Assembly: GCA_950295325.1 (NCBI GenBank)
Contig: OX485806.1
Coordinates: forward strand, 44,451,169-44,515,168
Length of the DNA stretch: 64,000 nucleotides
Source of the DNA: Polytrichum commune
Lineage: Eukaryota > Streptophyta > Polytrichopsida > Polytrichales > Polytrichaceae
Direction of reading: 5' to 3'
The translations under genes were made by a program, and so were the position numbers. Each line of letters starts with the position of its first letter. Positions within the stretch are counted from its first letter, which is position 1. Positions 24,903-36,188 of this stretch are shown here, one piece after another. A model generated the notes under the pieces. That model was not told the origin of the DNA. It saw only the letters and a list, made by a program, of their open reading frames with translations, and ran no database searches.

Positions 24903-27900
24903 CTTGGTATCAGAGCAGGGTTCCAATATTTGAGCTAGCACTTTGAGGGAGACATGGCTATCAAACCTGAGGGTTATTATGGTGAGCCCGGGGTTTCCAA
25001 AAGGTTGTGAGGCTCAAATTGGAACAAAGATCATGTTTAAATGGAATTTGACCATACCATTAGTTCTAATGACAATGGTGGGCATGATGGTGGATTCAGT
25101 GAGGAAAATGGTGGAGTCCTTTGAAAGGGCTCCCGCACACCTCAAAAAAAAAACATTTGGGGCCTAGAATACCGAATGCACCCAAAACCTTGGAGGGCAT
25201 TAATGTTGGATTGAAATTCCAATTCCAAATGTTTGGAAGGTATTGATGTTGGAATGAATTTGGTGGAAATGAGGCGTCCGGGCCTCTTAAGGCGTATATG
25301 CGCGCATTTCACACCCAAATGAATTGTACATCTTAGATGAACGAGCTTTCTAAGAAAGGCATCGTTTTAGGTGGGTTTCAAAAGCGGGTGGTGAATACCA
25401 AGTTCAAATTTCCAAAGTTTATTGAGGTTGTGGCGGGGATCATCAAAATTGCCATGAGCATCAAGGCCGATGACCCCATTAAGCAATTTGGCGGTGCGTT
25501 ACAACAATGGACGTTGAGGGGAGATAGGTACCCCGCCAAATAATACTTGTGCCGCGAACCGAATGTAAGACGATGGCATTGTGGCCAAGGCTAGTAGCCT
25601 TAAGCCGAGGCCAAGTCTTTTGTATCTTGAGGCTCAAATGAATGGGAGAAATGTCTCATGTATTGACAAAGAGGCTACCACTCCTTCTCGAGCCCAAAAC
25701 TCATAAGGGAGTTGGGGCTTGCCGATTGGTAGAGCGGGCAAGCCCACCAAGGTGCGGTTTGGAAAGGGCGAACCGCATGAGACAAAGGAGGCCGCGATGC
25801 ATGTAACCTTTCAATGTGGGACATTGGATTTTTGTCAAAATTTCACACCATGTGAAATTAATGAGGTGCAAGTCATTGTAAAGGTCACCTTCTTTGAAAC
25901 TCACATGATAGATGTGAGGCCCAAGCCAGTGTGCTTGCGATGCATTATGATGTGTCATAATGGCAAAGAGATGAAGTTCAAATTGACAAGGAGTCCTATG
26001 ATAGGAGGACTCAAGTTGAATTTGGTCTTAATGAACCAAATGAAAACTAAAAAACATAATGGTCGTGGTTCAATTGGAGCAACTCCAAAGAACTTATGGG
26101 GAGGCTAGGAAAGATGGGCCTCCCTTAAACCACTTTGGTGGCATGTTGGTGAGATACAAGGATGTATTCACCAAATGTGTTGCCCAAAAAAGTTACCGCC
26201 AAGGAGTGAAAAATACCTTTGCTCAACAAGTGATTGAGTTCTTGAGGTATGTGGTGACAAAGGAAGTTGGTGGACGAACATGAAAAATGTCAAGGCAATC
26301 CAAGAAGAGAATTGGTCCTTGATTCAAGAAAAGGGCTTAGGTCATTTCTTGGCCTAGCCAATTACTACCACCACTTCATTTGAGGTTTTTCTAAGGTTGC
26401 TAGGACCTTAATCAATTTGTTGAAAAAATGGCTATCCCAAGAGTGGGATGAGCCGTGCCACCAAGCCATTGGGGAGCTTAAGAGCAAGTTGTCTTTGCCG
26501 CCCGTGCTCAAGCTTGCGGAGTTTGCCAAACCTTTTGAGGTGCATACGGGGGCGAGTCATTTTGCCATTGGCGGATGTTGATCCAAGATGGAGGACCATT
26601 GCATATGAGAGCAATAAGCTCAATGGTTGTTAAACCTTGTCCGGATTGTGCAAGACATGGCTATCCCAAGAGTGGGATGAGCCGTGCCACCAAGCCATTG
26701 GGGAGCTTAAGAGCAAGTTGTCTTTGCCGCCCGTGCTCAAGCTTGCGGAGTTTGCCAAACCTTTTGAGGTGCATACGGGGGCGAGTCACTTTGCCATTGG
26801 CGGATGTTGATCCAAGATGGAGGACCATTGCATATGAGAGCAATAAGCTCAATGGTTGTTAAACCTTGTCCGGCTTGTGCAAGACATGGCTATCCCAAGA
26901 GTGGGATGAGCCGTGCCACCAAGTCCTTGGGGAGCTTAAGAGCAAGTTCTCTTCGCCGCCCGTGCTCAAGTTCGTGGAGTTTGACAAGCCTTTTGAGGTG
27001 CATACGGGGGCGAGTAACTTTGCCAATGATGGATTGTTAATGTAAGATGGATGGCCTTTGCATATGGGGGCTTGAGGCTCGATAGTTGTCAAAGAAGACA
27101 ACCAACTCATGACAAAGAACTTCTTTGCCGTAGTGCATTGCTTGAAGATGTGGCGACATTATTTGGGGTCGCACAAAGCAAAGGTCTACATGGACAATGG
27201 GTCCTAAAAGTATTTTAACATATACAAGCGCAAGTGAGCGCCAAGTCATTGCGGTGGCATGATAGTTTGGCGCTTATGAAGGTGGATTTGGTCCACAAAC
27301 CGGACCATGGAAATGTGGTGCCGGATGCGCTAAGTAGACGGGAAGAATTCCAAGCAATGAGAACCATCCACACCTTGTGGCTAATGTGTGCCGGCAAAGG
27401 AAACTTGTGATGCAAGATACGGGAGGGATAAATTAAATAACCCAAAGCACACAAAGCTTTTAGGTGAGCTTCGCAAGAATAAGGTGCTCAAAGAGGTTAA
27501 CTTGGTGAACGGATTGTTCAAGTGTGAGCAAAGTTGGGTGTATGTGTCACAAGGCAAATTGAGGCTATCGGTTTTGAGGCTATCGGTTCGGAAGGAAGAA
27601 TGTGATAGTCCTATTGCCGGCCATAGAGGAGAAAGAAAAAGCCGCCATAAAATGGTGTCAAGGAGGTACCATTGGCGGTGTATAAAGGAAGATATAGCCC
27701 ACTTTGTAAAGGCTTGGATGAAGTGCCAAGTGAACCGAGCCTCTTACGGAAAGCAAGGCGATTTCTTGCAACCGTTGCCTATCCCGTCGGGGCCATGGCA
27801 TAGTATGTGCATGGACTTGATCACAAGTTTGCCGGAGTCACAAGGGTATGATGCCATCTTGTTGATGGTAGAGCGGTTTGCCAAGTTGGCACACATGGTG

Positions 27901-29594
27901 TCGATTGTGGGAACCGCGACCGCGTTGGAGACCGCATAGCCTTTTTCTCAAAAGATGGTTGAGGCACCACGGGTTGCCAATAGTGATTGTGTCGGATCAA
28001 GATCCAAAGTTCACAAGTGCATTTTCAATGCATTTCTCTAAGGAGGTCCGAATAAAACTAAGGTTTAGCATGGCCTTGCATTCCCAAATGAATGGGAAAA
28101 CGGAGCATGTGAATGGAGTCTTGAAGCAATACTTGAGGAACTTGGTGGGGGCGGACCAAGGAGATTAGGCGGAGTATGTGGGTCGAGCGGAGTTGAGTTG
28201 TAACGTAGCCACGCACTTGGCGACCAAGGGGTTGTCTTTCATGGTGGCTTTTGGAGTGCGCTCCAACCTACTAACCTAGCTCTCGAGGGGGCACATTCAA
28301 CACTAGAGTTCAACCAAGATGGTGAGGACTTGAAAATCGAGCAAAAACAAGTCTTGGACATGACCAAGTTGTTGGTGGAGAAAGCCCGAAGGTGCTATGA
28401 AGTGCAAGTCAATGCCGGAAGACGCAAAGTGGAGTATGAGGTGGGCCAAAAAGGTGTCGTTGAATGTGAACAACTTCACCTTGGGAAACGCCTTACTCCA
28501 AAGTTCATGTCCAAAGTTGGAGCTCCGTTTTCCATTGTGGAACAAGTGTTCAAGGACTTATATAAGTTGGAATTACCGCCCGAGATCAAAGTGCATCCGA
28601 CATTTCATGTCTCATTCCTAAAGTCATTTAAGGACGACACCTTGTGGCCCGATCACAAGCAAGTGATTAGGCCACCTCCCAACCTTGTGGAGGTCATTTG
28701 GAACATGAGGTAAGAGGGCATCCTCAAGTGTAGCAAGCCCAAGTACAAAGGAAAGAAAATGTACAAAGGACTACTTGGTGAAATGGTGAGGATACCATGA
28801 AAAAGGAACCGCTTGGGTCGCGGCAAGAGACATGGTGAACACCAATGAATTGGTGAAGCACTTTGAAGAAACTAAGGCTAAGGATTCCAATACAATGAAG
28901 CGTAGGCATTGATGAGGACATCAATCTCCTTTAGTGGGGGAGAGACACTAGTAGCACACTTAGCTTCGAGGTTAATTGCTCCACAACATGAACTTGTTCT
29001 TTGGCTTGAGGGAATAAAGTCCAAACTTTAGTGGTGCAAAGAGAAAAGTATGAGATGAGGTCCTAGTCTTGTACTTGTGCTTGGTTAATGGAAGAGGGGG
29101 AATAGACATGCCAAACTAGGTTGGGTAAGCCGAGTAATTGGGGGCCATGGCTTGGAGGGGCCTTGGATAAAACCAAGAAACTTCTTAGTTGTGGGCTTGT
29201 CCGGGCGGGGACAAGGTGATGGCGCGTGCTCATAAAAGTGCTACCCGCGAGCGAACGAAAGTTGGCGCATGGGAGTCATGAACCCATGTCTCGAAAGAGC
29301 AAAGTGGGAACCGAGTCGGGCGGGACTTGGCATCACCCCCGTGCGATCGAGGCGTGGCTTAACAATGGAAAGCCATCTCGGAGTTGCAACCGAGACAACT
29401 TAGTGGAAGCGTTGAGGTCTCGCCTAGATGTGTCACGTTAGGCTACTGGAGCCTAACGGGGGAGGCCCCAAAGGAGGGGCAACCCAAGTGAGTCCCAAAG
29501 TAGGTGGGTCTAGTATAGGTTAGGTCCTTGGATGAGAGATCCAAGGTCGCTAACGGACCACCTAGGAACGACACCTTTGGGACCATGCCAAATT
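24903..29594 (+). pseudogene. Ty3/gypsy internal region, copy 3 (defective pol)
   Basis: The third copy has lost most of the 53-bp repeats. It keeps the pre-RT open segment (25719-26108), palm-less RT ends (26140-26280), the triplicated block (26428-27040), RNase H remnants to about 27350 and the best-preserved integrase. Residues around 27700-28170 include WMKCQVNRAS, MDLITS and SDQDPKF with the second catalytic Asp intact. An uninterrupted C-terminal segment is at 28330-28713. The 3' untranslated part breaks at about 29594, where it joins a truncated LTR. Stops remain, for example after ALETA near 27938. Confidence 0.86.
26428..27110 (+). repeat. Triplicated ~229-bp RT-thumb/RNase H segment, copy 3
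   Basis: Repeats start near 26428, 26656 and 26885. The first two are almost identical over their full length, while the third matches the last repeat of the other copies better. This points to recent conversion or duplication within this copy. Confidence 0.85.
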
Positions 29595-30033
29595 GGTTGG
29601 TTGACGGTGGGGTAGGGGCCCCGCCTAGAGTCCTAGAGGTTTATATGGGTGAGGTGGTGTGGCCTCACCCACCCGAGGCCGAACGGCACGGCCTCCATGG
29701 GCTTTGGCCCATTGTGAGGCCATAGTTGCCTAGTATGGTTCGGGTTGTTGTAGTGTTGCTCCGGCAACGCGATGATCAACATAAGATTGGACTTCCATGG
29801 ATGGAAGTCCACATCTAAGGATTGGTTACGGATAAAAGGGGTTGGTTACCAATTAAAGAGGTGAGTCCCGAAATCAAAGTAGGAGGGTTGGTTCCCCTCC
29901 TATGAACTAATGGTCCGGGGTTAGAGGAGCTAACCATTAGCATGGCGGTATGCAAAGGGTTAGCGACTCGTAACCTTTGCTAGAATTGAAAATTGGCAAG
30001 ATGGTCAAGGGGGGGCTAGCAAGGGTTGCGACA
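29595..30033 (+). repeat. Gypsy LTR E (5'-truncated)
   Basis: Only the last ~440 bp of the LTR remain, starting at TTGGTTGGTTGACGG and ending TTGCGACA. It is followed by CTTAT and the resumed copia frame, so it is the right end of the outer element. The missing 5' half and the end of internal copy 3 were lost in one deletion. Confidence 0.9.
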
Positions 30034-30174
30034 CTTATGCCAAGGTGCCGGATCAAAGGCGAACGAAGTTGGACGCGAAGGGCGTCAAATGTTTGTTCCT
30101 CGGATATTGCGAAGGCACGAAGGCATACCGGCTCATTTGCTTGGAGACGAAGAAAATCATCAAGAGTCCAGACG
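30034..30174 (+). pseudogene. Ty1/copia polyprotein, middle fragment
   Basis: A 141-bp open fragment encodes AKVPDQRRTKLDAKGVK followed by CLFLGYCEGTKAYRL and IKSPDV. This is the conserved block between integrase and RT of copia elements. It continues the frame that stops at 11520 and passes to 31139. On the right it is bounded by the AGACG target duplication (30170-30174) of the reversed solo LTR. Confidence 0.92.
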
Positions 30175-31133
30175 TGTCGCAACCCTTGCTAGGCCCCCCC
30201 TTGACCATGCCAATTTTCGTTTCTAGCAAAGGTTACGAGCGCTAACCCTTCGCATTCCGCCATGCTAATGGATAGCTCCTCTTACCCCGGACCAATAGTT
30301 CATAGGAGGGAACCAACCCTCCTACTTTGCTTTCGGGACTCACCCCTTAATCGGTAACCCATTTCCCCAATGTGGACTTCCATCCATGGAAGTCCAATCC
30401 TATGTTGATCATCGCGTTGCCGGAGCAACACTACAACAACCCGAACCATACTAGGCAACTATGGCCTCACAATGGGCCAATGCCCATGGAGGTCGTGCTG
30501 TTCGGCCTCGGGTGGGTGAGGCCATATAAGCCTCTAGGACTTCACGCGGGGCCCCTACCCCACCGTCAACCAACCTCTTGTCTCTCTACCAAGAGTTGGG
30601 GCCAAGTGGACATTTTCCTTTAGCTGCTGGGCCTAGAACCCCCCCAGCAGCTTCAGACCATCATAACTTCCTTGTATGATGTCTGATCATAACAACCAAC
30701 CACTCCATCTTCATCTACGCCTCACGTAGATGCCAATGGACTCCTCACTTGCTCCATTTTAGCAAGTCTTGAGGAAGTTATGCCTGTTTGAACCTTGGCA
30801 GTCCCGGGAATCACTCCCAGGCACTGCTGTACCAGGGCGCTGTCCCGGGACAGCGCCCCACTCAAATGGCCATAACTCCTAGCTCACACCTCCGATTGAG
30901 GTGTTCTTGCGCTTCCTAGAATCACCACGCCATGAGCTACGCATAGCTCATGGCCTTACCCTTGTGCCTCCTAGTCTCCGTGGGTGGGAGGCGTTCCCAA
31001 CGCCCAGGGCCCTCACCCACACTAGGATCACTTGGGCCCTCTCACCAACGGCGCCACAAGTCCCGGGTGTCACTCCGGGGTCCCCCTTGTGCCCATGGTG
31101 TTTCGGCCACTCCTCATGGAGAGGTGCGCGACA
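30175..31133 (-). repeat. Gypsy solo LTR F (reverse orientation)
   Basis: A 959-bp LTR read on the minus strand, flanked by perfect AGACG duplications (30170-30174 and 31134-31138). There is no internal region. It inserted into the copia frame at SPDV and probably formed by LTR-LTR recombination. Confidence 0.95.
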
Positions 31134-33126
31134 AGACGTGGTGTTTTTCGAGGACAAAACGCATTTGGAGGATTGTCCAAGTGGGAGGAGCATTGACGAA
31201 ACACCGGCGGTCAAGGTGGGCATATCCGCCAAATCGGACGTGGACGAGTCGAAGGCCAACGGCGACGATCCTTTGGAGGACCTCGACATCGAGGAGGAGG
31301 AGGAGGATGCGGAGGCCAACATTCCGGCCACGAAATCCACTCGTAGCACGGAGGCATCGAAACTTGACAACGGTAAGAAACCCGCAACCAAAGCACCTCC
31401 ACCACCGCAACATAGCAATGAAACCATGGGCCATTCTAGGTATCCGGATAGGGCACGCAAACCGCTCGGGGAATGGTGGAAGAACCACATTCCGCCGCCC
31501 CAAGACAAAGAGCATGCAAACATGGCAACCATCGGGGAACCTAGAAATGTGAGAGAGGCCATTCAATCGAGTGATGCGAGCGAGTGGGAGTTGGCTATGC
31601 AAGAGGAGTTCGAATCTCTCATTGCCAATGGCACGTGGGAGTTAACTCCGTTGCCGAAGGGCCGCAAGGCCGTGAAATGCAAATGGGTGTTTAAAACGAA
31701 AAAAGATGCGAGAGGCGTGGTGGTTCGTTTCAAAGCAAGGTTAGTAGCAAAGGGGTGCTCGCAAGTGGAAGGCGTAGACTTTAGCGAAACCTTTGCACCG
31801 GTGGCCAAATTCAACACCATTCGAGTCATACTCGCATTGGCGGCGGCCATGGGGTTGGAGATACATCAAATGGACGTGAAGACCGCATTCTTGAATGGCG
31901 AATTGGACGTGGTGATCTACATGGAGCAACCGGAGGGGTTCGTGCAAAAAGGCTGAGAGCATCTCGTATGCAAATTGAGGAAAACGCTCTACGGATTGAA
32001 GCAATCCGGACGAGCATGGTACGAATGCATTAACGTGTTCTTCGTGAACAAAGGCTTTACGAGGAGCCATGCGGATTACTCGTTGTATGTTTTGCAAACT
32101 TGCAACTACATTGTGATTGTCATCATATATGTGGACGACCTCGTGATTTTGTCGGACGACGTGGACATGATCAACGAGTTGAAGGCTAGCCTCGAGCGCG
32201 AATTCGAGATGAGCGACCTCGGCGAGTTGCATTTCTTCCTCGGCGTTCATTTCGAGAGGGATAGGAGGTCGCGCACCATCACCATGCATCAACGAAGCTA
32301 CATCGAAACCATTTTGGAGCGATTCGACATGAGTGATTGCAAGCCCATCGCAACCCCGCTCGACACCAAGACATCGTTGCCGAAGCTTTCGGATGACGAG
32401 CACGAAGAGCATTTGCATGAAATGAAGGACGTTCCATACCAAGAGGCGGTGGGGTCGTTGATGTACGCCATGGTGGCCACAAGACCGGACCTCGCATTTG
32501 CGGTAAGCGTGGTAAGCCGCTATATGTCCAAACCGGGTCCCATGCATTGGATGGCGGTCAAACGGATCATGCGCTACTTGAAGGGCACCTTAGATATGAA
32601 GTTGCGCATCGGAGGCAATCATATTAACGTCAAAGGGTATTCGGATGCGGATTGGGCCGGCGATGTGGAAAACCGTAGGTCCACGTCCGGGTACGTATTC
32701 TTTGTTGGAGAGGGAGCCGTTTCGTGGAATAGCAAACGGCAACAAACGGTGGCACAATCAACAATGGAGGCGGAGTACATGGCCATGAACCGATGCACGA
32801 GGGAGGCCATTTGGCTAAGGCAATTAATGGAGGATGTAGGTTGTGTACAAGAGGAGGCCACGACCATCATGTGCGACAACCAAGGTTCTATGGCATTAGC
32901 TAAGAACCCAACCAACCATGATAGGTCGAAGCATATAGATGTGCAACACCATTTCATTAGAGAAAAGATTGAAAACAAAATTGTAGAGTTAGAATATTGT
33001 CCAACGCAATATATGGTAGCGGACATTCTAACAAAGGCTTTAGCGAGAGATAGGCATGAGGGGTTAAGTGAAATAATGGGGTTGGAGTACAATGCCACCT
33101 CGCAAAGTGGGAGTATTGGAAGATAG
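31134..33126 (+). pseudogene. Ty1/copia reverse transcriptase-RNase H, last part
   Basis: This is the C-terminal part of the copia polyprotein. After an acidic linker (EEEEEDAE) comes the RT start (WELAMQEEFESL, NGTWEL, KCKWVFK), KARLVAKG, FAPVAK and QMDVKTAFLNG. The catalytic YVDD is near 32130, followed by GSLMYAMVATRPDLAF, the RNase H block (GYSDADWAGD, STSGYVF, QSTMEAEYMA, MCDNQGSMALAKNP) and HIDVQHHFIRE. A single in-frame TGA at 31954 (FVQKG*EHLVC) is the only damage seen, probably from CGA. The normal stop is at 33124-33126. All catalytic blocks are present, so this element decayed little apart from the two LTR insertions and that stop. Confidence 0.93.
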
Positions 33127-33387
33127 TGTTAGGTTGCATCGGTGACATTGATAGTGTATGGGTTGTCTACGCTGGTCCTAACCCATACATATAAATAAAG
33201 GCATAAGGGGAGGAGCTAATCACTCTCTCCATTGTATGCAATCCTTGTGTGTTGTGTTCTACCTTTCTACGCTGATGTCTTTGCTTTCTCCTCTCATTTC
33301 TCAATAATGCGCAAGGGAGGCGTGAAGACAAGGAGTGACGAAGTTGTGAATTCCGGAGCGAGAACACCGCGGATTTGCGAAGCAACA
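33127..33387 (+). repeat. Putative copia 3' LTR
   Basis: It starts TGTTAGGTTGC right after the purine-rich AAAGTGGGAGTATTGGAAG, as expected for polypurine tract plus LTR. A TATA-like CATATAAATAAA sits at 33188-33199. A possible end is GCAACA near 33387. With no 5' LTR to compare, the right border is a guess. Confidence 0.55.
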
Positions 33388-33544
33388 TGAAGAATGTTTG
33401 CTTGTGAATGTCACTTCAAGGTGAATTGTGATCATAAGGTGTTGAATTCTCCATAGAATTTTATTTCAATTGATTGCCTGCAAGCTTGAATTCACGGCAT
33501 TGAGCTGTGAGGAATTATTCTTGTTTGTATTCGAAAGCATTTTA

Positions 33545-33757
33545 TTCATTCAAAACACAAAAATTCAACCAAAAATAAAATAAAAATAAAATAAAAGCCA
33601 AGAGCCGGCTCCGGGAGCCGGAGCTCCTAGCCGCATCCGTTCGGCTAGCAGTGGCCCGCTGCCCAGCTAGCATCTCCGACCTCGGGGTTCAAACCCAGGA
33701 CCTGTCTCCCTCAAGTAGCATGCGCTAACCAACTGGCACCACCCAGGCTTGTTATTA
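33545..33757 (-). mobile_element. tRNA-derived SINE (AU-like)
   Basis: On the minus strand, 33747-33672 resembles a tRNA head. It has an A-box-like GGTGCCAGTTGGTTAGCGC and a B-box GGTTTGAACCC. A GC-rich body follows, and the 3' end is T-rich (the plus strand shows AAAATAAAATAAAAATAAAA at 33570-33592). Head plus T-rich tail matches plant AU-type SINEs. It does not fold as an intact tRNA by eye. Confidence 0.65.
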
Positions 33758-34020
33758 GCCGGGTAGCGGGGAGAGTATTGGGCACAATCGGTTGAAGCCC
33801 TGGCTGCTTCTCTGGCAGCCAGGAGGTCGAAGATTTTTGGGGCATAAGGGGTTGAGGCCCTGGCTGCCAGGGAGGCAGCCAGGAGATCGGGGAGTTTTTT
33901 GGGCATAATAGGTTGAGACCTTAGTGTTTTCAAGCCCAACCGGTTGAGATCTTAGTGTTTGCAAGCCCAACTGGTTGAGACCCTAGTGTTTGTAAGTCCA
34001 ACCATTTACTGGTTAACATG
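33758..34020. repeat. Short imperfect tandem repeats
   Basis: Two ~70-bp copies carry GCCCTGGCTGC...GGCAGCCAGGAG. They are followed by about four ~33-bp copies of GTTGAGAC(C)TTAGTGTTTGCAAGCCCAAC. There is no coding content. Confidence 0.7.
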
Positions 34021-35202
34021 CCCGGGTTTCCATTATTAATTTGGGGTACATTATACAAATTCCTTTAAAATGATAAGTAATTTTTTTGCAAACTTGAGCT
34101 ACAACTGGTTAATTATAAAAGCCAACCGGTTCATTTTTAATTAGCTGCGGGTCCTCCCCGAACATAGTTTAATATGAAATTGTGGCAAACCTATCTTAGT
34201 TAGCATTTCTTGTGTCATAGTGGATAGCAAGATGGTTGTTCAAAAGCTTGTTTAGAATAAGTTAGCTTGTTTAGGGCTTCTCCACTATTATTATTTTAAC
34301 CAAGTTAGTATCCAAATTCCTATTTACAATTAATAGCCCACCCACACATTGATCAAACATGAAGACTTGGGATTTGGGACAACCCAACATGTTTATTCGC
34401 AAGCACCTTATGAAATTAAGGTGTTTGAATTTCGGGAGAAAACGACATCACGGGAGCATCCGGGAAAACGCGCAGGGCGTGGAGTTGCGGCGAACGTGCG
34501 GTTGGGTTATTCATTCTCTGCAGTAGAGGTACTTTGCATAGAGAGTGTTTTGTTTTCCTTTTGATTTCTAGGGGGACATCCAATTGGTTGAAAGATTGTG
34601 AAGCACGGAATTGTTGAGGGATTGCCACTGGGAGTGGTGTGGCAAGTGGAATCACCATTCGACCTATGTTGAGGTCGAATTGTGTCTATGGACACATGTT
34701 CCACATGTTTCCTTAAGCGTTGAGTTATGGATTGTAATGGAAGGACAAGACATGTGCATTTCATTTTCCTAAGCAATAGGGGCTCTTCTTTTTTACCACC
34801 AACTACAGGCGGGTGCCAGTTGGTCGCAGTCGCTTTCAATTTTTGTTTAAGTGTTGTTTTGGGGAAGAGGATTTAATGTTGTTATTGCATTGTTTCTTTT
34901 ATTTTGTTGTGGTACCTTCCCTTGTGGCGGGCTGTTGTGTTGGAGTGTTCCAGCACTGCCCCGTTTTGTGTTGTCCTAGATTGTGATAGGGTATTGTGGG
35001 GGTGAGGTTGGAGTAATGACTGACGAGACTCTTACGTGTGCACCAAGTGGGTGGTGTTTGTATTCCCTTATAATGAGGCTGGATTGATGACTAGCAGACC
35101 ATAAGTTTGGTGGTGTTTGCAGGTGCAGGTTGCCTTTCACCTTTCCCCCTTTACATTCACACTTTTAGTTAGGTTGTTGGTTCCAGTGACCAAATCCATT
35201 GC
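34021..35202. other. Unassigned AT-rich DNA upstream of methyltransferase retroelement
   Basis: About 1.2 kb with no convincing gene. From its position it should hold the 5' LTR or leader of the gypsy element whose gag starts after 36177. However, I do not find the TGTCGAGG start seen at its 3' end (61503), so the 5' LTR is either very diverged or missing. Confidence 0.4.
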
Positions 35203-36176
35203 TGTCGCGCACCTCTCCATGAGGAGTGCCCGAAACACCATGGGCACAAGGGGAACCCCGGAGTGACACCCGGGACTTGTGGCGCCGTTGGTGAGAGGGC
35301 CCAAGTCATCCTAGTGTGGATGAGGGCCCCGGGCGTTGGGAACGCTTCCCACCCACAAAGACTAGGAGGCACGAGGGAAAGGCCAAGAGCAATGCGTAGC
35401 TCATGGCGTGGTGATTCTAGAATGCTCAAGAACACCTCAATTGGAGGTGTGAGCTAGGAGTTATGGCCATTTGAGTGGGGAGTTGTCCCGGGACAACGCC
35501 CTGGTACAGCAGTGCCTGGGAGTGATTCCCGGGACTGCCAAGGTTCAAACAGGCATAACTTCCCCAAGACTTGCCCGAATGGCGCATGTGAGGGGTCCAT
35601 CGGCATCTACGTGAAGCGTAAATGAGTATGGAGTGGTTTTTTGTTAGCATCAGACATCATACAAGGAAGTTATGATGGTCTGAAGCTGCTAGGGGCTTTT
35701 AGGCTCAGCGGCTAAGGGAAAGAGTCTACTTGGCCCCAACTCTTGGTGGAGAGACAAGAGGTTGGTTGATGGTGGGGTAGGGACCCCACGTAGAGTCCTA
35801 AAGGCTTATATGGGTGAGGTGGTGTGGCCTCACCCACCCGAGGCCAAACGGCACGGCCTCCATGGGCTTTGGCCCATTGTGAGGCCATAGTTGCCTAGTA
35901 TGGTTCGGGTTGTTGTAGTGTTGCTCCGGCAATGCGATGATCAACATAGGATTGGACTTCCATGGATGGAAGTCCACATCAAAGAAATGGGTTACCGATT
36001 AAGGGGTGAGTCCCGAAAGCAAAGTAGGAGGGTTGGTTCCCCTCTTATGAACTATATGGTCCGGGGTAGGGGGAGCTAACAATTAGCATGGCGGTATGCA
36101 AAGGGTTAGCGCTTGTAACCTTTGCTAAAAAAAAAAATTGGCAAGATGGTCAAGGTGGCTAGCAAAGGTTGCGACA
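35203..36176 (+). repeat. Gypsy solo LTR G
   Basis: A 974-bp solo LTR of the TGTCGCGC family, inserted in the leader of the methyltransferase retroelement. Flanks are ATTGC (35198-35202) and ATTGT (36177-36181), a target duplication with one mismatch. Its palindrome reads GTTGTCCCGGGACAAC where relatives have GCTGTCCCGGGACAGC. Confidence 0.92.
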
Positions 36177-36188
36177 ATTGTGGATTTA

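Larger units (their letters stand above)
11521..30033 (+). mobile_element. Nested Ty3/gypsy cluster inserted in copia
   Basis: An 18.5-kb block holds five same-strand LTRs (three near full length, one internally deleted, one truncated) and three internal regions of one gypsy family. Outer flanks are GGCTTA before and CTTATGCC after, consistent with a CTTAT target duplication with one base shared or lost at the left LTR edge. Inside it, a complete element (16821-23889) is flanked by perfect CCATG duplications, so it inserted later. All three internal regions share the same loss of the RT core and the same tandem triplication, so the family was defective before these copies spread. Confidence 0.88.

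Noticed and set aside
30901-31138. Start of the last copia piece inside LTR F
   Set aside because: The open frame enters from LTR sequence by chance; true copia sequence begins after the AGACG duplication.
33672-33747. Functional tRNA gene on the minus strand
   Set aside because: A- and B-box-like words are present, but the acceptor stem and anticodon arm do not pair properly and it continues into a T-tailed SINE body.
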